The notes under the pieces: generated by a model
What the model was told of the DNA's origin: nothing
Seen by the model: the letters and a program-made list of their open reading frames with translations, nothing else
Database searches by the model: none
Shown: piece after piece, positions 63,681 to 64,000 of the stretch
How the letters are laid out: each line of letters opens with the position of its first letter
How positions within the stretch are numbered: position 1 is the first letter of the stretch
From: Lanius collurio
Taxonomy: Eukaryota; Chordata; Aves; Passeriformes; Laniidae
Length of the DNA: 64,000 nt
Direction of reading: 5' to 3'
NCBI GenBank assembly: GCA_020086605.1
Contig: JACBWW010000004.1
Coordinates: 23,132,240-23,196,239 of the forward strand
Made by a program: the position numbers and the translations under genes

Positions 63681-64000
63681 GCAGAGGACCTTCAGACTCT
63701 TTCCAGAAACTATCACCTTCAAGCAAATTCTACCAAATGTTGAACATTTGCTCTATATGTAATTAATATGAGGGAGTGGGGGAAAAGGAAAGTGTCATTT
63801 TTCTCTGAGTGTGGATTACTTACATTCTGTTTCCTAATACTAGGGTCTTGTGGTAGCTCTTTTTTTTCCATTACCCCACAGCTATTCATTAGCTGATGTG
63901 CCAATGTCTGTCAGAGTTTCTCCTGTGGGACAATGGTGTCTTAATATTTTAGCAACAGCACAGAGCTGTAATTATCTGTAAATAATTTAGCATGTGTTTC
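63681..64000. other. Unassigned AT-rich DNA
   Basis: No gene or repeat recognised up to the window end. Confidence 0.55.

Noticed and set aside
1..64000. Bacterial-type features: operons, CRISPR arrays, tRNA or rRNA genes
   Set aside because: Repeat content shows vertebrate nuclear DNA; no spaced direct-repeat array, and no tRNA- or rRNA-like sequence was noticed, though I could not run a structure search.

Overview
This window looks like vertebrate, almost certainly avian and probably passerine (songbird), nuclear DNA. The main evidence is the interspersed repeats. There are several copies of the conserved 3' end of CR1 LINEs, the dominant avian retroposon. There is also a 911-bp solo LTR whose 3' half I recognise as an ERVL-like LTR common in songbirds, and an older ERVL-type LTR on the minus strand. 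Base composition is AT-rich and CpG-depleted, as in a gene-poor macrochromosomal region. No stretch shows convincing multi-exon coding structure, and the many short open frames are what chance gives in such DNA. The window is most likely intergenic or deep intronic.

Layout. 1-200 is a CR1 3' end. 0.2-11.5 kb is unassigned AT-rich DNA with simple repeats, a small repeat/hairpin cluster at 4.2 kb and a possible conserved regulatory stretch at 5.4-6.35 kb. 11.55-12.18 kb is the only CpG island that is not explained by a repeat; it carries a CTCF-like site, a GC box, plausible splice donors and a 38-codon ATG frame. 12.2-28.7 kb is unassigned, with a CR1 scrap at 17.6 kb, a CTCF-like site at 24.55 kb and a POU-type motif at 25.68 kb. 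28.73-29.26 kb is an ERVL-type LTR (minus). 31,325-31,607 is an assembly gap, followed by two scraps of old CR1-like 3' ends. 33.4-34.3 kb is the solo LTR with a perfect 5-bp target-site duplication. 36.97-37.3 kb is a 344-nt pure-purine tract, followed by an unassigned block with an excellent splice-donor motif at 37,740.

The second half is mostly unassigned. It has a repeat fragment at 44.8 kb, a possible conserved regulatory stretch at 45.7-46.3 kb and a CR1 3' end at 47.0 kb. An AT-rich module is present in whole or part three times, at 49.4, 51.2 and 52.7 kb. A second purine tract lies at 56.6-56.8 kb, then an unexplained GC-richer block at 56.8-58.3 kb. A decayed CR1 ORF2 fragment occupies 62.69-63.68 kb.

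There is no operon-like or pathway organisation, and I found no clear new biological system. The best leads are the orphan CpG island, the repeated module at 49-53 kb, the GC-rich block at 57 kb and the possible exon at 37.7 kb. Family assignments come from memory of consensus sequences, with no database search.
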